Shown here in pieces: positions 12,097-23,385 of a stretch of DNA of 64,000 bases. How positions within the stretch are numbered: position 1 is the stretch's first letter; the number at the start of each line of letters is the position of its first letter. The stretch is from Ophiura sarsii (Eukaryota > Echinodermata > Ophiuroidea > Amphilepidida > Ophiuridae). The notes beneath the pieces were generated by a model. The model saw nothing but the letters and a program-made list of their open reading frames with translations, had not been told where the DNA came from and made no database searches. Made by a program: the position numbers and the translations under genes. The stretch lies in the NCBI GenBank assembly GCA_035610835.1, contig CM069452.1:5484171-5548170 (forward strand), in the 5' to 3' direction.

Positions 12097-12822
12097 ACAG
12101 ACTATAGAGGAAGGACAATCAAGTATATCAATTCTCAAAGTACCCTTGGCAAATCCATGGTCCTATGATTGTTTGGCAGGTTGCTGTTGCCATTAGTGAC
12201 CATGCTTTCATTCCACCACATAGTCAATGAGCGTCCTTATGACGGCCAACGCCCACTCTGGGCAAAATAATGGTCCAGTGTATTCACTTTGGATCAAAAC
12301 AAGTTGGATCTCATTGAAAATAACAGGGCAGTGCAACTATCGAAAGGGATCAGCCAAAGTGAAACCTTTAGAATATTGGCCTGGTTTTTTTTTTCAAAAA
12401 CAATCGGCCATTGGATGATAGTTGAGTTTCTGAGATATAGAGCCAGAAATATCCCACATACATTTTTTAAAAATACAAAAATTCTGCCAACTTTTTCCAT
12501 TAGTAAAACACAAATTAGGTTAGTGTATCTAGTATCAAAAATTAAAATCATAGGTTCATCTTACTTTGATAACAAATTGGGAAATTGACCATTCGTGACA
12601 TGGGTGTGACATGGGCGTGACATGGGATAGCCGCTATATTGATATAATATTGAAGTTATTGTCAACTATTCCTTACCTATATCTCATGCACACACAAGAT
12701 TCCCATTGACGGGTGACCTGCACACAAGTCTGAATCACGCTTATGTAATTGTATTGCTGAAATGATCATGGATCATACAAGTGTTGCCGCCCGCTTCATT
12801 GTGTCCCTTCCTCTATAGTGTG
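12097..12822. mobile_element. TIR element, CTATAGAGGAAGG family
   Basis: CACAGACTATAGAGGAAGG near 12097 is mirrored by CCTTCCTCTATAGTGTGTG near 12822. A TA target is likely. Non-autonomous: overlapping short ORFs at 12227-12588 show no transposase motifs. GACATGGG is repeated three times at about 12597-12626. Confidence 0.65.
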
Positions 12823-13386
12823 TGGTTTAATGATAAAGCAATTTGCAGGCAAACTGACCCCAGCAAAAATCCAACTGCAGAGAGCAATATTTTTTGATAA
12901 TTTGATTGATACCCAATGTGCCTTGAAAAGCCACAGTTGGTAGCATTTCGCTAGTTTGATAACTTCCATGAAGCATATGAAATGTACATTTTATCACAGG
13001 CTTTCTCAACTAGATTTACTGATGCGCCACATTTTAGTTACCAACTTGTTGAAGCTCCACTTGGTCATATTTTTTAGAATTTACAATGGCAAAATTCCCT
13101 TTACAAGATTAATTTCAAAATATTTTAACATATGTCGGCAGCATATTAACTAATATTACTGTTTTGAGGGCACATACGCGCATAGCGCGAGAAAAAATGC
13201 TGTATTTATACATCTGACTGTCATATGTCTATGGAATTTGGCTATATCATAATATGATTTATTCATTTTAAACAAATTTTAACCACTCTCGTGCCACTTA
13301 GGATGCCTTGATGCGCCACTGCCTGTTCTATCAACTCCAAAAAGTGACAGTCAGTTTCCTCAATTTGTCCTATTTTCTTTGCATTA

Positions 13387-13648
13387 AAGCCCCAACCCTA
13401 GAAGTGTAGCAGTGGGGATGGACCGAAGAACAGGGGTTAAATATGGGTACCACTTGTCAGCAGCCCCTGGAATTGAACCTGGATTGCCAGGGGAAAAGGG
13501 GGAAGGAAATCGACACAACCACAACACCATGAGCGCTAAATTTTCGCAGACCATATATACCTGAAGTTTAGTGCAAAATGGGATAGAACTTGTTGTGTGT
13601 GTGCGACTAGACATGCTGCTGGCTGTGTGGTTCTGTATGGTGTAGTAG
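13387..13648 (-). mobile_element. tRNA-like element, family A (decayed)
   Basis: On the minus strand the order is a CTACACCA-type start near 13648, ATATATGG, a tRNA-like segment with B-box-like GGTTCAATTCC (about 13473-13483) and a degenerate CTAGGGTTGG end near 13390. It matches the family A layout at 23386-23700 but both terminal telomere-like motifs are mutated. Confidence 0.5.
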
Positions 13649-13936
13649 GATTATTTGCTGACAAAACTGCCTGAGCACTGGGAGGTTTCTTAAAATTTGC
13701 CACATATGAAAATGAATAGAAATAGTGAAACCAAATCAGGTCGGGTCACACAGCCATAATCCCTGGTCTCTGGTCTCTCTCAGCTGATGATATTCAAAGC
13801 CTAGGCTTGCAATTACTGGTATCAAGTGTTGATCTCAATATCACATGTTTATGTAATTAATTGACCAACAGCTTTCATGCTGAAATAAGAAAGCAACAAT
13901 AATCGCGATAGGGTATGAAAGGGGCACAAACGACTT

Positions 13937-14167
13937 CTATACTTCAATCAGTTCCAAATTGGCGAGAAATATCGGTTTTTATCTATCCCCGCGGAAAAGT
14001 AATCCAAGCGTATAAGCGCGATTTGGCATACGCAAGCGTCACGCATAAAATGAAGCTGCAACATTGCACGCCATATTGCGCCATACGAGCATTTTGCGCA
14101 CAATGCTCTTCTGAATTCATTCACTGCGGTAAACAGGTTTCGCCAATTTGGAACTGACTGAACTATA
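13937..14167. mobile_element. MITE family M1, copy 2
   Basis: Left CTATACTTCAATCAGTTCC then AAATTGGCGA; right TCGCCAATTTGGAACTGAC then TGAACTATATA. Same termini as 1454-1693. The CpG-rich interior contains repeated GCGC motifs. It lies in the presumed last intron, about 480 bp before the exon at 14651. Confidence 0.8.
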
Positions 14168-14650
14168 TACCTATACAACTTCCATATTGGTGCATAATTG
14201 TTGGTTAACAGCTTACCTTGTGGCCTACCAGGAAAACTAAATAGGAAATACTCAGGAAGGTGGCCGAGATGTTAAGGCCATTCTATTTAGTAAAGATATA
14301 TTGACCTAATAATGTATTGGATGTTTTTGTGACCCACTTTCCGCTGACATGCTTCAGAAATCAGAAAGGTTTTGCAATTAACCACATGGATTACTCCTTG
14401 GAATCACACAGTAAAAATGTCTGAATTCTAAAATGGGTACCTTACTGAAACTCACGAAAAGTATTGACCACCGCCTAGGAGTGAAATAAATTTCATCCTA
14501 AGTGACTGAGTGAATCTGATTAGTGTCTAAGACTCCATGCCAGGTAGGTGGGTTAGGGTTAACATAATTTGAGCCACATTGTCTGTTATCATTTGTAACT
14601 GTACCATATTAACCGCTATTGTTCTTTTGTTTTTGTTTACCACTTTACAG

Positions 14651-14762
14651 AGAGGACAGTAAAGATCGCATGGTGTTCCTTGAGCATCTCATCCAAGACA
14701 GAACAGAATCATCCATGTCTTATTACGAGTTCCTGCAGCACATTCAGAAAGAGGTCAAGTGA
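14651..14762 (+). CDS. 3'-terminal coding exon of an unidentified gene
   Basis: The segment follows a strong acceptor: a pyrimidine-rich tract (GTTCTTTTGTTTTTGTTTAC) ending CACTTTACAG. After one base completing the previous codon it encodes 36 codons and stops at TGA (14760-14762). The peptide begins EDSKDRMVFLEHLIQDRTES and ends FLQHIQKEVK. It is charged, probably helical, and uses C/G-ending codons much more than the surrounding AT-rich DNA, which is good evidence of selection for protein. I do not recognise the family. Upstream exons were not found between 1 and 14600; they may be short, or lie left of the window behind a long intron. The 3' UTR would run into a MITE (14893-15227) and repeat R1; an AATAAA near 15354 is a candidate polyadenylation signal. 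Confidence 0.7.
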
Positions 14763-14892
14763 ACTGTGTCCAGTGGGCGTCAAAGATACACTAGGTATTA
14801 ACCATGTTAACTAGAAGAGGCAATGGATGAAATGATGTATGTCAAGTGAACGAACAATTTACGAAGGGTTTGGAGCCACAAGGCCCTATCTA
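14763..14892 (+). other. Probable start of 3' UTR
   Basis: The sequence after the TGA at 14760 has no further coding character and leads into the TA-flanked MITE. Its extent is unknown. Confidence 0.4.
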
Positions 14893-15227
14893 CAGGGGTA
14901 GAATTTCGTAACCAACTGCACGAATCAGTTAAGATTCTCGCGGAAGGATTTTGCGAGAATCCATGGATTCTCGCCAATTTTGAGAATCCATGGAATTTTG
15001 CGAAATTAATGAAAATAATATCAAGAATAAGGCTATAAGCTTGCACAACTTCCAAATTCGGCATGTTTGTTGACTAAGGGTCAAATACCAGTCATCTAAG
15101 GTCCTGTTTTGGACTTACAGAAGAAAAAAGTTTTAAAAAAATTGTTTTTTTGTTGTTGTGGGAATCCACCTGGATTCACGCGATAGTGATTTTACACGAA
15201 TCGATTCGCGCTGAAATTCTACCCCTG
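14893..15227. mobile_element. TA-flanked MITE, CAGGGGTAGAATTTC family
   Basis: CAGGGGTAGAATTTCG and CTGAAATTCTACCCCTG are inverted ends abutted by TA (14891-14892, 15228-15229), the Tc1/mariner-type signature. GATTCTCG-like and CCATGGATTCTC motifs make internal hairpins. It interrupts repeat R1: flanking CCCTATC and TCTACAATGACTGCC resemble the continuous CCCTGTTTACAATGGCTGCC at about 6307. Confidence 0.8.
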
Positions 15228-15229
15228 TA

Positions 15230-15460
15230 TATCTACAATGACTGCCATGTGTAGGGTTGCATGATATTTGCAAGGTTACAACGTAAGGCACCAGAAGTGT
15301 CTAACATACGACAGCTATTACAGATAGTGACTTTTCACATTACTAGGTATCTGAATAAAAAAAGATCATATTTTCCATAGCTGCTCTTAGTTATATTACA
15401 TTTTTATCAATTGCATTAGAGATAGATCTTTGTGGCACTAAACCCTTGAATATATACACT
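15230..15460 (+). repeat. Dispersed repeat R1, copy 2
   Basis: Shares ACAATGACTGCCATGTG, ACAGCTATTACAGATAGTG and TTGTGGCACTAAACCCTTGA with 6310-6560. It is split from its 5' flank by the MITE at 14893-15227. An AATAAA at about 15354 could serve the exon upstream. Confidence 0.6.
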
Positions 15461-15944
15461 AGGTATTGACTGTATTATTTCAAGAAGTGGCCTTTGGGAA
15501 AATGTTGTAACTGACAGTGATTCCGGTTTTATAAATGGCTGCCACAGGTCGAGAAATGATTTTGTTACAATGACAAATGATCTCCAGGAAGAAAAAGAAA
15601 TCATAAAAAAATATATGAATAAGTTGACAGAGAAGACAAAGTGCATGAAATACATGTTGAGGTCTGCCTGCCCAGGGTTTGAAGGCGTTGCCTGTTTGGG
15701 CAGTATTGTATTATGAGGGGTTTGGGTTTGTTGTCATTTTATTTTAACAGATATATGGAAATCTAGGTAAATTATTTAATGTTAAAAAACCTTCTTGCTA
15801 TAAAAACAAATTCCTGAAGAAAAAAGTGTTGATTATAACCTTATCAGAGCATATTCCTTTTTTGAGTTATAATCCCTTGAGTTTCCAAATGTATTTAGTC
15901 ACAAAATAAATGTTTTATAAATAAGGCAACAGTAAATGACCATA

Positions 15945-16514
15945 CAGTCATCAAAAAAAGTAACTTATACAGGTAATAAATGGGCTTCTAACTCTTAAAA
16001 TATAAATCCAACCTAAAAATATTAAATTATAAAGTTGTTGAGAAATTTGTCTTCTTTAATATGAGATATTGCACGCTAGGATCACGTGATTATTGAAGAA
16101 GTGGCACTCAAAAATATAAGGAGAAGTCCGATTTTCATTTTCACATTTTCATTTTCTACACGCGGGCCAATCTACGGGTACCTTATCGATTACCGGTAGT
16201 AAAAATTGCAATTGGGGGATGCATGCGCAGGTTGGACAGTCGGCCGCATTGTTTCGATGGATCAATACGCTACACACACGCTACCTGTCATTCTCTCCCC
16301 CGTGTTGAAATGTAAAATGTGAATTTGTAATTGTGACTCTACCTTACATTTTGGATTGTCGCTTCCTAAATATTTAACCGATCCAAGCGTGCAATATCTC
16401 ATATTAAAGAAGATAAATTTCTCAACAACTTTATGATTTGATATTTCTAGGTAGGATATATATTTTAAAGTTAAAAATACATTTATTACCTGTATAGTTA
16501 CTTTTTTATGACTG
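15945..16514. mobile_element. Foldback element F1, about 130-bp arms
   Basis: CAGTCATCAAAAAAAGTAAC at 15945 and the following bases through a TATTGCACGCT motif (about 16060-16076) are mirrored at 16385-16514. TA abuts both ends (15943-15944, 16515-16516). The spacer of about 310 bp has no ORF. A related element is at 51498-51957; both share AAATTATAAAGTTGT and CTTCT blocks in the arms. A Tc1/mariner relationship is inferred. Confidence 0.75.
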
Positions 16515-16519
16515 TACTT

Positions 16520-17127
16520 ACTTACCACGTAGATAGGTGCACTTTTAAGAAAAATCAGTTGGATAACTAGTTGTCCCCATGCATGCAATTAGTCACATTT
16601 AAATCGGACCGATTTGACACCAGTCACAAAAATCAAGTTTATTTTTAAAAATAATGAAATACAGGCAACAAAAATATAGATATTTGAAATGAAATTACCT
16701 AACAAATCAGTATATCTAATATTTATTTTAGGTAGTGTTGGACAACTGCAGTGTACTTAAGTTAAAGCCCCAATGTGTTTTGCTAGTTGTGGCTAAAACT
16801 TTTGCCATTGGCAAAGTTAACCTTAACAACTTTCAAAACGCCTTTATTTGACCGTCACATCGAAAAGGAAACTTCCTGCAGAAGGTAATTGGACTTATAC
16901 CTCACAAAATCTGGTTGTAGGAAGCATAATTATTCCTGCTATCAGTTAAATGTCTTCAAAACTGAATTATATCATGTAGTTGTATTTAGGAATGGTTTTT
17001 CTTGTTTCGATTCATATCAATAATTTGTTATTGTACAATTTGTCAATTTTCCGTAACATAATGTGACCGGCTACATCAGAACCTTCACAGAGTCTCCAAG
17101 AAAGAATTAGTCCGCGTGTCTGTGAGA
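16520..17127. other. Non-coding stretch, no gene seen
   Basis: No exon or repeat end recognised. Confidence 0.4.
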
Positions 17128-17145
17128 GGGGGGGGGGGGGGGGGG
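17128..17145. repeat. Poly-G homopolymer
   Basis: An 18-base G run follows TGTGA. ORFs reading through it (poly-Gly) are artefacts. Confidence 0.9.
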
Positions 17146-17173
17146 TATGATTGGCCCTTAGAACCCAAGGGTA

Positions 17174-17381
17174 CTGTAAAACAAGTTAATTTCGCGAGCA
17201 ATTTAATTTCGCGAATTTCGCGAGAGGCTCAAATTCGCGAAATTATATTGCCGCGAATTAATGTGTGTAAAGATGACACTAGTGGTAGAAATTTTAGATT
17301 TGCGAAATTAAGTTACCGCGATACTAGTGATGATTAGCAATTCGCGAAAAAAAGATGCCGCGAAATTAACTTGTTTTACAG
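17174..17381 (+). mobile_element. CTGTAAAAC MITE, copy a1
   Basis: CTGTAAAACAAGTTAATTTC on the left and GAAATTAACTTGTTTTACAG on the right are perfect inverted ends, flanked by TA (17172-17173, 17382-17383). The whole element is built of TTCGCGAA-like blocks, giving strong folding potential. A copy in the opposite orientation is at 38770-38977. Confidence 0.9.
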
Positions 17382-17383
17382 TA

Positions 17384-18928
17384 TTCTGTGATCAATAATG
17401 CACATGGAAGTAAGATTAGGCGATATCCTGCTATGCTATGATCTCACGATATGCGATAATTTACCATGCTTCAACGATTTTTCTACAATAAATTATAGGC
17501 CCAAAAATGGGTTTATCCTTCATGTAATTCTGCACGGAATTAGCCTAGCACAAAATCTGTGTTAAACTGTGTTAAAGGATTAAAGGATTAGACAGCTTTA
17601 TTCAGTAATAGAGGCTTAACACCATTCTAACTCATGAATGAATTACACCAAGGATACACCCAAAAATGCCCACAAAAAAGCATAATAGAGTCAATAATAA
17701 TATACTAAGTTTGTAGTCAGTTTTTACCTTTGTAAATATAATGATACACTAAGATGTACCCATATTCCTTATTTAATTCCCTTCCGTTATTATTTAATAA
17801 ATAAAACAATGCTGCTCTTGGCTTTTCATTCATAAAAAAAGAACCTCGCTAACAGAGACTGCAATTTTGGCGATAGAATGTTCAAAACATGTGGTATCGA
17901 ATTACTATCATGACTTCATTTTCTCGGGCTTCGGGAAAGTTGAAAAAATCTGAAAATAATGTTGTGAACGAAAAATTGTAAATTGACCTTTCCCACAATC
18001 ACAACGCATGCGTAATGATGATTTTGGTCAGTTATTTGCGTGATAGGAAGGGTTGTGATTGTGTAGTTTGCTACTGATGCTGAAATAATGATGGCAAAAA
18101 TGGCATAATCGGCAAGAAATCTGACTCGTCAATCCCATTTTCTAAGTCTAATTTTAAGCAGTGATATCGCGACATGAAAAACAGTGGCGATTCCCACCCT
18201 TACATGGAAGTAGGGGTTTGGGTGAGAGCATGTTAGAATGCAGAAAAGGGGGTCTATGGGTGAAACATTTACAACGAGTTTTCCAAAGAGTAGGGGTGAG
18301 AGTACATACATTTGAGGAAAAATGTTGGGACATTGGGTGAGATGTAAGGCTGAAAAGGATTGGATCTTAAGCCTAAAATACAAGTCACCTCATAAATTGG
18401 ATCCTCGTCCTCCTTATATACATAAAGTTCAATATCAAAATGCCAACAGTGAATAGAAACTTTTTAAAGTGAAATATACATTTTTTGAAGTAGAAAAGTA
18501 CAACCAATTCTCTAGTGTGATGTATCAAAAGGGTGAAAAAACTTGAAATTTTAATTTGTAATAAACAATATTTGTCCTAGTTAAATCATGGTTTTGAGGG
18601 AGTCAGAGCAGGTCTTAGATGCACTATTTTCATGGATTATTTTCAGTGAGTGTAAAGTCAATTGATCTGGAATTGATTTGCCAACCAATGACAATTAGGA
18701 CTTATAAGTTGCCGACTATTGAACTTCGAACGCCATCTGTTTTTTTTTATGTAAATGGTCTCATTGTAATTGTATTTATCCTGCAACATAGTATATAATA
18801 TAATTGATTTTCACTAAAGCTGTAATTCAATAAAATATATAATGGCAATTGAAAGGAAGCAAGTGCTCTGTTTGGTTGTAACATTTTGTTTTTAAGATTG
18901 AATTGGATATGTAGGTACCAAATTAAGG
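17384..18928. other. Non-coding stretch, no gene seen
   Basis: No convincing exon. CACAATCACAAC and GTTGTGATTGTG near 17994 and 18053 are a weak inverted pair. The ORF at 18129-18383 (minus) has no coding character. Confidence 0.4.
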
Positions 18929-19022
18929 CAAACAATTCGTCGCTGTTCTGACATAACGACACATCACAACAGAATTAAGTAAAGTGATGTGTCGTTATGT
19001 CAGAACAGCGACGAATTGTTTG
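18929..19022. repeat. Perfect 39-bp inverted repeat, 16-base loop
   Basis: Arms 18929-18967 and 18984-19022 are exact complements (core TCGCTGTTCTGACATAACGA). The absence of any mismatch in 39 bp implies recent origin or active correction. It directly precedes the TIR element starting at 19024. Confidence 0.95.
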
Positions 19023-19023
19023 T

Positions 19024-19425
19024 CTTATGCTCGAATCATACTAGCCGGTCGCTGGTCGCAACAGGTCGCGTAGTACTCGCTAGCTCAAAAGTATCTCGGT
19101 GCGACTTGTCGCATCGAGCTACTAAATCGCCGGTAGTCGCAGGTATTTCCCGAACACGCAGACAACATCAAACCGGGGTAATTGCTGCTGATTGGTTGTG
19201 CTAATTTCGAAGCAAAATAACTTTCCCCCATTGGTTGAAAAAGTTTGGTGTTCATTACGTCATGAGCGACTGATCTTTCGAGTTGAACTGAAGTCAACTG
19301 GTGGCGACTGGTCGTTTCCACTCAAGCGATCTCTTGATCGATGTATCGGGGTTTTTTATATGACGTAAAACTCGTCATAGGAGCGATTTAATCGCAAAGC
19401 GACCTTAGTATGTTTTCAGCATGAG
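19024..19425. mobile_element. TIR element rich in GTCGC blocks
   Basis: The left end CTTATGCTCGAATCATACTA and the right end TAGTATGTTTTCAGCATGAG are imperfect inverted repeats. The body is full of GGTCGC/GCGAC words and is much more GC-rich than its flanks. Non-coding; possibly hAT-like, but no clean target duplication was found. Confidence 0.5.
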
Positions 19426-19446
19426 ATACAGAGTGAATATGGAAAT

Positions 19447-19632
19447 GGGCTATTCCAATTGAAATCCATACACCCTATGGAAGACATTACCTTAATCTTT
19501 CCCACAGGGAGTGTGGATTTCAATGGTTACCTGCATGGGTGAATCCATTAGAAATCAACACTCCATGTTTGGAAGATTACGGTCATGTCTTATATATAAT
19601 AGGGGGTGTATGGATTGTAATGGGCATAGCCC
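19447..19632. mobile_element. MITE, GGGCTATTCC family
   Basis: GGGCTATTCCAATTGAAATC plus CATACACCC at the left is mirrored at the right by GGGTGTATGGATTGTAATGG and GCATAGCCC. An inner inverted pair (CCACAGGGAGTGTGGATTTC) lies at the centre. About 186 bp, non-coding. Confidence 0.75.
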
Positions 19633-19837
19633 AATGTGAAATCGGATCTTTTTTTTACTATTTTTTCTTTCCTTTTTTTTCTTTATTATTTTTGAAGAAC
19701 CACAGCTCGGTGATAGCTATTTGAAATTTAAAAAACAAGAAATAAATAAAGAATGTGTTAATAAATAAATGAGAAAATAAAATAAATACCTTGCTTTGAG
19801 CTTTTTAGCCAAATGTGTCTGAAACAAACTTATTTTA

Positions 19838-20647
19838 GGCCAAATAAAAAAAGTTGACTTGCCCTTTCCGACCGACCCAAATTTTCGGAAATCTAGAGTC
19901 GCTATTGTTTTAAATTTAAAAAAAAATAATAATAATAAAAATAAAAAAATGAAAGAAGCACATAACAATAAAAAAAGATGAAAACGTATTTTTGAGTAGT
20001 ATTTGCTTGTTTAAAAAAAAAATCAAATCAAAATCATATTAAAAAAATCAACAATTTAATTTTTTTCTCTTTAAAACATGTTTTTGTGTACCGTATTATC
20101 CCTATTAAGCGCCCAGGACCTTATTAGCGCCCACCCCTGTTTTTCTCAATGACTACCAACAAACAATCCCTTATAAGCACCCACCTTTTCAAATGGTCAG
20201 CATCCTCAAATAACCACTTGTACATATATTTCATTTACATAATGTAGTACATGAAATGGTCATCCTCCTCAAATGACCAATTGTACATTTTCGTTAGTAC
20301 GTCAAGTGGTCAGCCTTCTCAAATTACCACTTGTACATTGTATTTAGTACATCAATGGTCAGCATCTTCAAATGACCATCACATGGTCAGCATCTTCAAA
20401 TGACCACTTGTACATTTTATTTAGTATATACAATAATTGAGTTTAAAAAAGGTAACATAATAAGCACCCACCCAAAATGACTTTGCTAACCGCCCTGGGT
20501 GCTTAATAGGGATAATACGGTAGTATCTAATTTTCAAAAATTTACAAAATAAATCCAAAAAAAATCCCAAAGAAATCAACAAACAATTTTTTTTGACCGT
20601 CCGACCCAGACTCTGACCCTGAAAGGGCAAGTCAATTTTTTTTGGCC
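19838..20647. mobile_element. PIF/Harbinger-type MITE with nested insertion
   Basis: GGCCAAATAAAAAAAGTTGA then CTTGCCCTTTC at the left is mirrored by GAAAGGGCAAG then TCAATTTTTTTTGGCC at the right. TTA abuts both ends (19835-19837, 20648-20650). A 3-bp TWA target duplication with GGC-starting ends is the PIF/Harbinger (Tourist) pattern. The middle carries another element at 20091-20520. Confidence 0.85.
20091..20520. mobile_element. Nested TA-flanked element, CCGTATTATCCC ends
   Basis: CCGTATTATCCCTATTAAGC on the left and GCTTAATAGGGATAATACGG (with one shift) on the right are inverted ends, flanked by TA (20089-20090, 20521-20522). The body holds about five degenerate copies of a 45-60 bp unit with CCACTTGTACAT and GGTCAGCATCTTCAAATGAC. 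It inserted into the PIF-type MITE. Confidence 0.85.
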
Positions 20648-20650
20648 TTA

Positions 20651-21059
20651 GGGGAGCAGCGACAGGGGGACGGCCTGAGCATTTTGTAAGTCTATCAGGT
20701 ATATCTGTTTATAATATTGCAAGTTAATTGCAACACTGCGTAATATTAAAGCTGATATTTAACCCGCTATAACACAGGTGAATGTGTATTGATGCCTCTG
20801 AATGACCTATTCAATAGTACAATAGTACATGGCCAACAAATTTGCATATATCAATTGGTTGGAGATGCGTTTAGTTCGGTCAAGGACATTGCAGTTTTTT
20901 GCACCATTAGTTTACGCTTAATTTGGGAAAGAAAAAAAACCTTTCGCAGGGTGTTTTTTACAGAAAGGTGTCTGAACTATGCTAACTGAACTAGATTTGG
21001 GTTCAGTGTAGGTAAAGGCGGTCGATCCTGTAATAGTGTAGTAGACATAAACAGTCTAC
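20651..21059. other. Non-coding stretch with SINE-end fragment
   Basis: TAAAGGCGGTCGATCCTGTAATA at about 21013 is the same terminal sequence as the SINE at 24545-24845, so a SINE tail fragment may lie here. Nothing else recognised. Confidence 0.4.
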
Positions 21060-21425
21060 TAAAATAATATTGATCACTTGACTGTATGTCCCACACCACC
21101 AAATAAGTTTCCTATTGTTTTGCATGGTTAAGAGGTCAAATTCATATTCATTTTTCTCAACTTTAGAGCAAACTGTTTCATTCAAATTATTGTGTTTATT
21201 GATGATCAAAATGTCTTCTGCCTGAAAACAATCACTTTAGTGGGAGTTGACCAGCATCTGTTTTCCGCTAATACGGGCCAATGAAATCTAGCTTAGGTAC
21301 GACACCACAGGCTGTCTAGATTCTAAAGATGGGGATTTTAACTGTAAATTGGTGGAAACAGTGAAATCATGTAAGATAATTATATACCAGACAAGAAAAA
21401 GCTCGTCAAGATTTTTGGCCTAAAA
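21060..21425 (+). repeat. Dispersed repeat R2, copy 1
   Basis: This is homologous in inverted orientation to 39400-39780. Shared blocks include CCCACACCACCAAATAAGTT, AAACAATCACTTT, AGGTACGAC and TAAATTGGTGGAAACAGTG. Neither copy has an intact ORF or clear termini. Unknown class. Confidence 0.65.
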
Positions 21426-22407
21426 TGGCGAAAACAAAACTTTGCACCTGGACTTATCTTTTTTTCTTTTATACTACCTGGCTGTCAACTTTTGAGAATT
21501 GCCACTAAGACAGAATTTGTGAAGGGGGTGGGGGAGGGTCGCCGAGTTTGAGTCAGAAACTTGAGAGCTGGGGAGGGGGGTGATGTGGCATGCCCAAAAC
21601 TGGCGAAAAGAAATTGAGCTAAAAAAACCCTGTTAGTACACTGTTATTTTGGTTAATTTTCAGCATTTTTCAACAAGATTTTCATAAAAGGAAAAAGAGA
21701 AGAAATAAATAGCCTTACCTCTCTCTTAACTCATGACCAACTACTAAAACTTATTTTCTACATATTTCTGATAGTTTTGATTGATTTCACACTGTTTTAA
21801 GGTATTTGTTCCTTTGTACACTTTCAGCTGACTCGTACCTATTAAAGTATTATTATTAAATGAAAGTTAGACGCTTTGAAAGATGATATGCACACATTTA
21901 CCTTATTTTCTTTTTTCGCCTTCCTCAGCTATTGATTAATTGATCACAAGGAAAATCAATGCTACCAGGAATAAAGTTGTACCAAAGAAAGATCGAATGC
22001 GTAAATACATAATTACAGAACTGTAAACTACTGATCAATATTAATCAAGGGTTTAAGGCTGGCAGAGGCAGGCACTTAGTTGTCACATAGGCCGTGTTTG
22101 CATGGCCACTTACAAAAAATACACAATACACATTTTCACACTGCGTGGCCTATACTTTTCTTATACTGAAATGAATTAGTCCAGTTTGGACATCCAAATG
22201 TTGTTTTTTACAAACTTGCATACACCACCATGTTCAAATCCTGTCTAAACCATTGGAAATATTGTCAACCGTGTTTGATAATAATGGTGAAGTTGCAATT
22301 TATTATTGAGGAAGAAAAAATGTATTATTTTGATGAAAAGTTTAACCTTGAGATAGATCATCAGTTGCAGGTTTAATTTTATTGCAATTGACTTCGATTG
22401 TTTTTCT
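21426..22407. other. Non-coding stretch, no gene seen
   Basis: AT-rich with a G-rich patch at about 21523-21580. No exon recognised on either strand. Confidence 0.4.
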
Positions 22408-22410
22408 TAA

Positions 22411-22798
22411 GGCCAAACAAAAAAAAGGTTTGTCTCAAAGCTTGCGAAGGCTTCAAAATTCCATATTTTTTTAAAACTTTTTTTATTTGTGTGCCAATTT
22501 TTACTCTTACTATTTGCAACCATTGACACTTTCTGATATTTGTTTTTTCTATTTGAAATGAATATTGTGATGTACTTGTGTATAAGAACAATTGTGCAGC
22601 ATTTTTTGAAGAACTGAGTCATGTAAAAGTTTGAGAAAAGGAAAATCTGCCGATATTTTTAATAAAAACTCGAAATAAAAATTTGTAAGGAAAACAAAAA
22701 TTGATTTGACAATTTCCTGCATTTCAGACGCGGTATTTTGGCATTTCAAAACCAATGCGCGCGCAAGCTTTGAGACGAACCTATTATTTTGTTTGGCC
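22411..22798. mobile_element. PIF/Harbinger-type MITE, GTCTCAAAGCTT subfamily
   Basis: GGCCAAACAAAAAAAAGGTT then TGTCTCAAAGCTTGCG at the left is mirrored by GCGCAAGCTTTGAGACGAAC then ...TTTGGCC at the right, with TAA duplicated at both sides (22408-22410, 22799-22801). The same subterminal block occurs in 29640-29947. The overlapping minus-strand ORFs are not genes. Confidence 0.85.
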
Positions 22799-22801
22799 TA
22801 A

Positions 22802-23385
22802 GGGAAACAGTATCTCACTTGCTTGCATTTTTGGTTCACTAGAGCCATGCACAAAACAAATATTGCCCGCGTCAAAATATGTTATTATTTTATTTTTATT
22901 TAGGATTTTCGCCCTATTTTTTTTTTAGATAACAAAATTCAATGTGAAACATCATTACCTTTTGAATACGTAATCAATGACTCTTTGAACCACCACCCAC
23001 TCTCCAGCCTGATTTGGTAACAACAACAATGCAAGTCATTATTCTATTTGAATCATATACTACCAACTGATATTTCCCTATCATTGCAATTGTTAAGGTT
23101 AGTGTTATGGTGTCCTGGGCTATTTCAAGGACGTATGCATATTCAATGCCCATAAATATTGTACTTTATGATTAGAGTGATCAATCAACCATCCAGGTTC
23201 GGTCAATCACCACGAATGCCACGACTAAGCTTGTCCCTGAACAAAACAGCATTAATTGTCATTATAATTATAAATCTATAATATTAGTAGACAAAATAGA
23301 TCAACAGGAGGTCAAAGTTTGCCAGATAGCAATTACTGGGCTGCACATGATTTGCTTATTGCTCTACAAGTTGCAGGCATTCCCT
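22802..23385. other. Non-coding stretch, no gene seen
   Basis: AT-rich, no exon or repeat end recognised. Confidence 0.4.
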
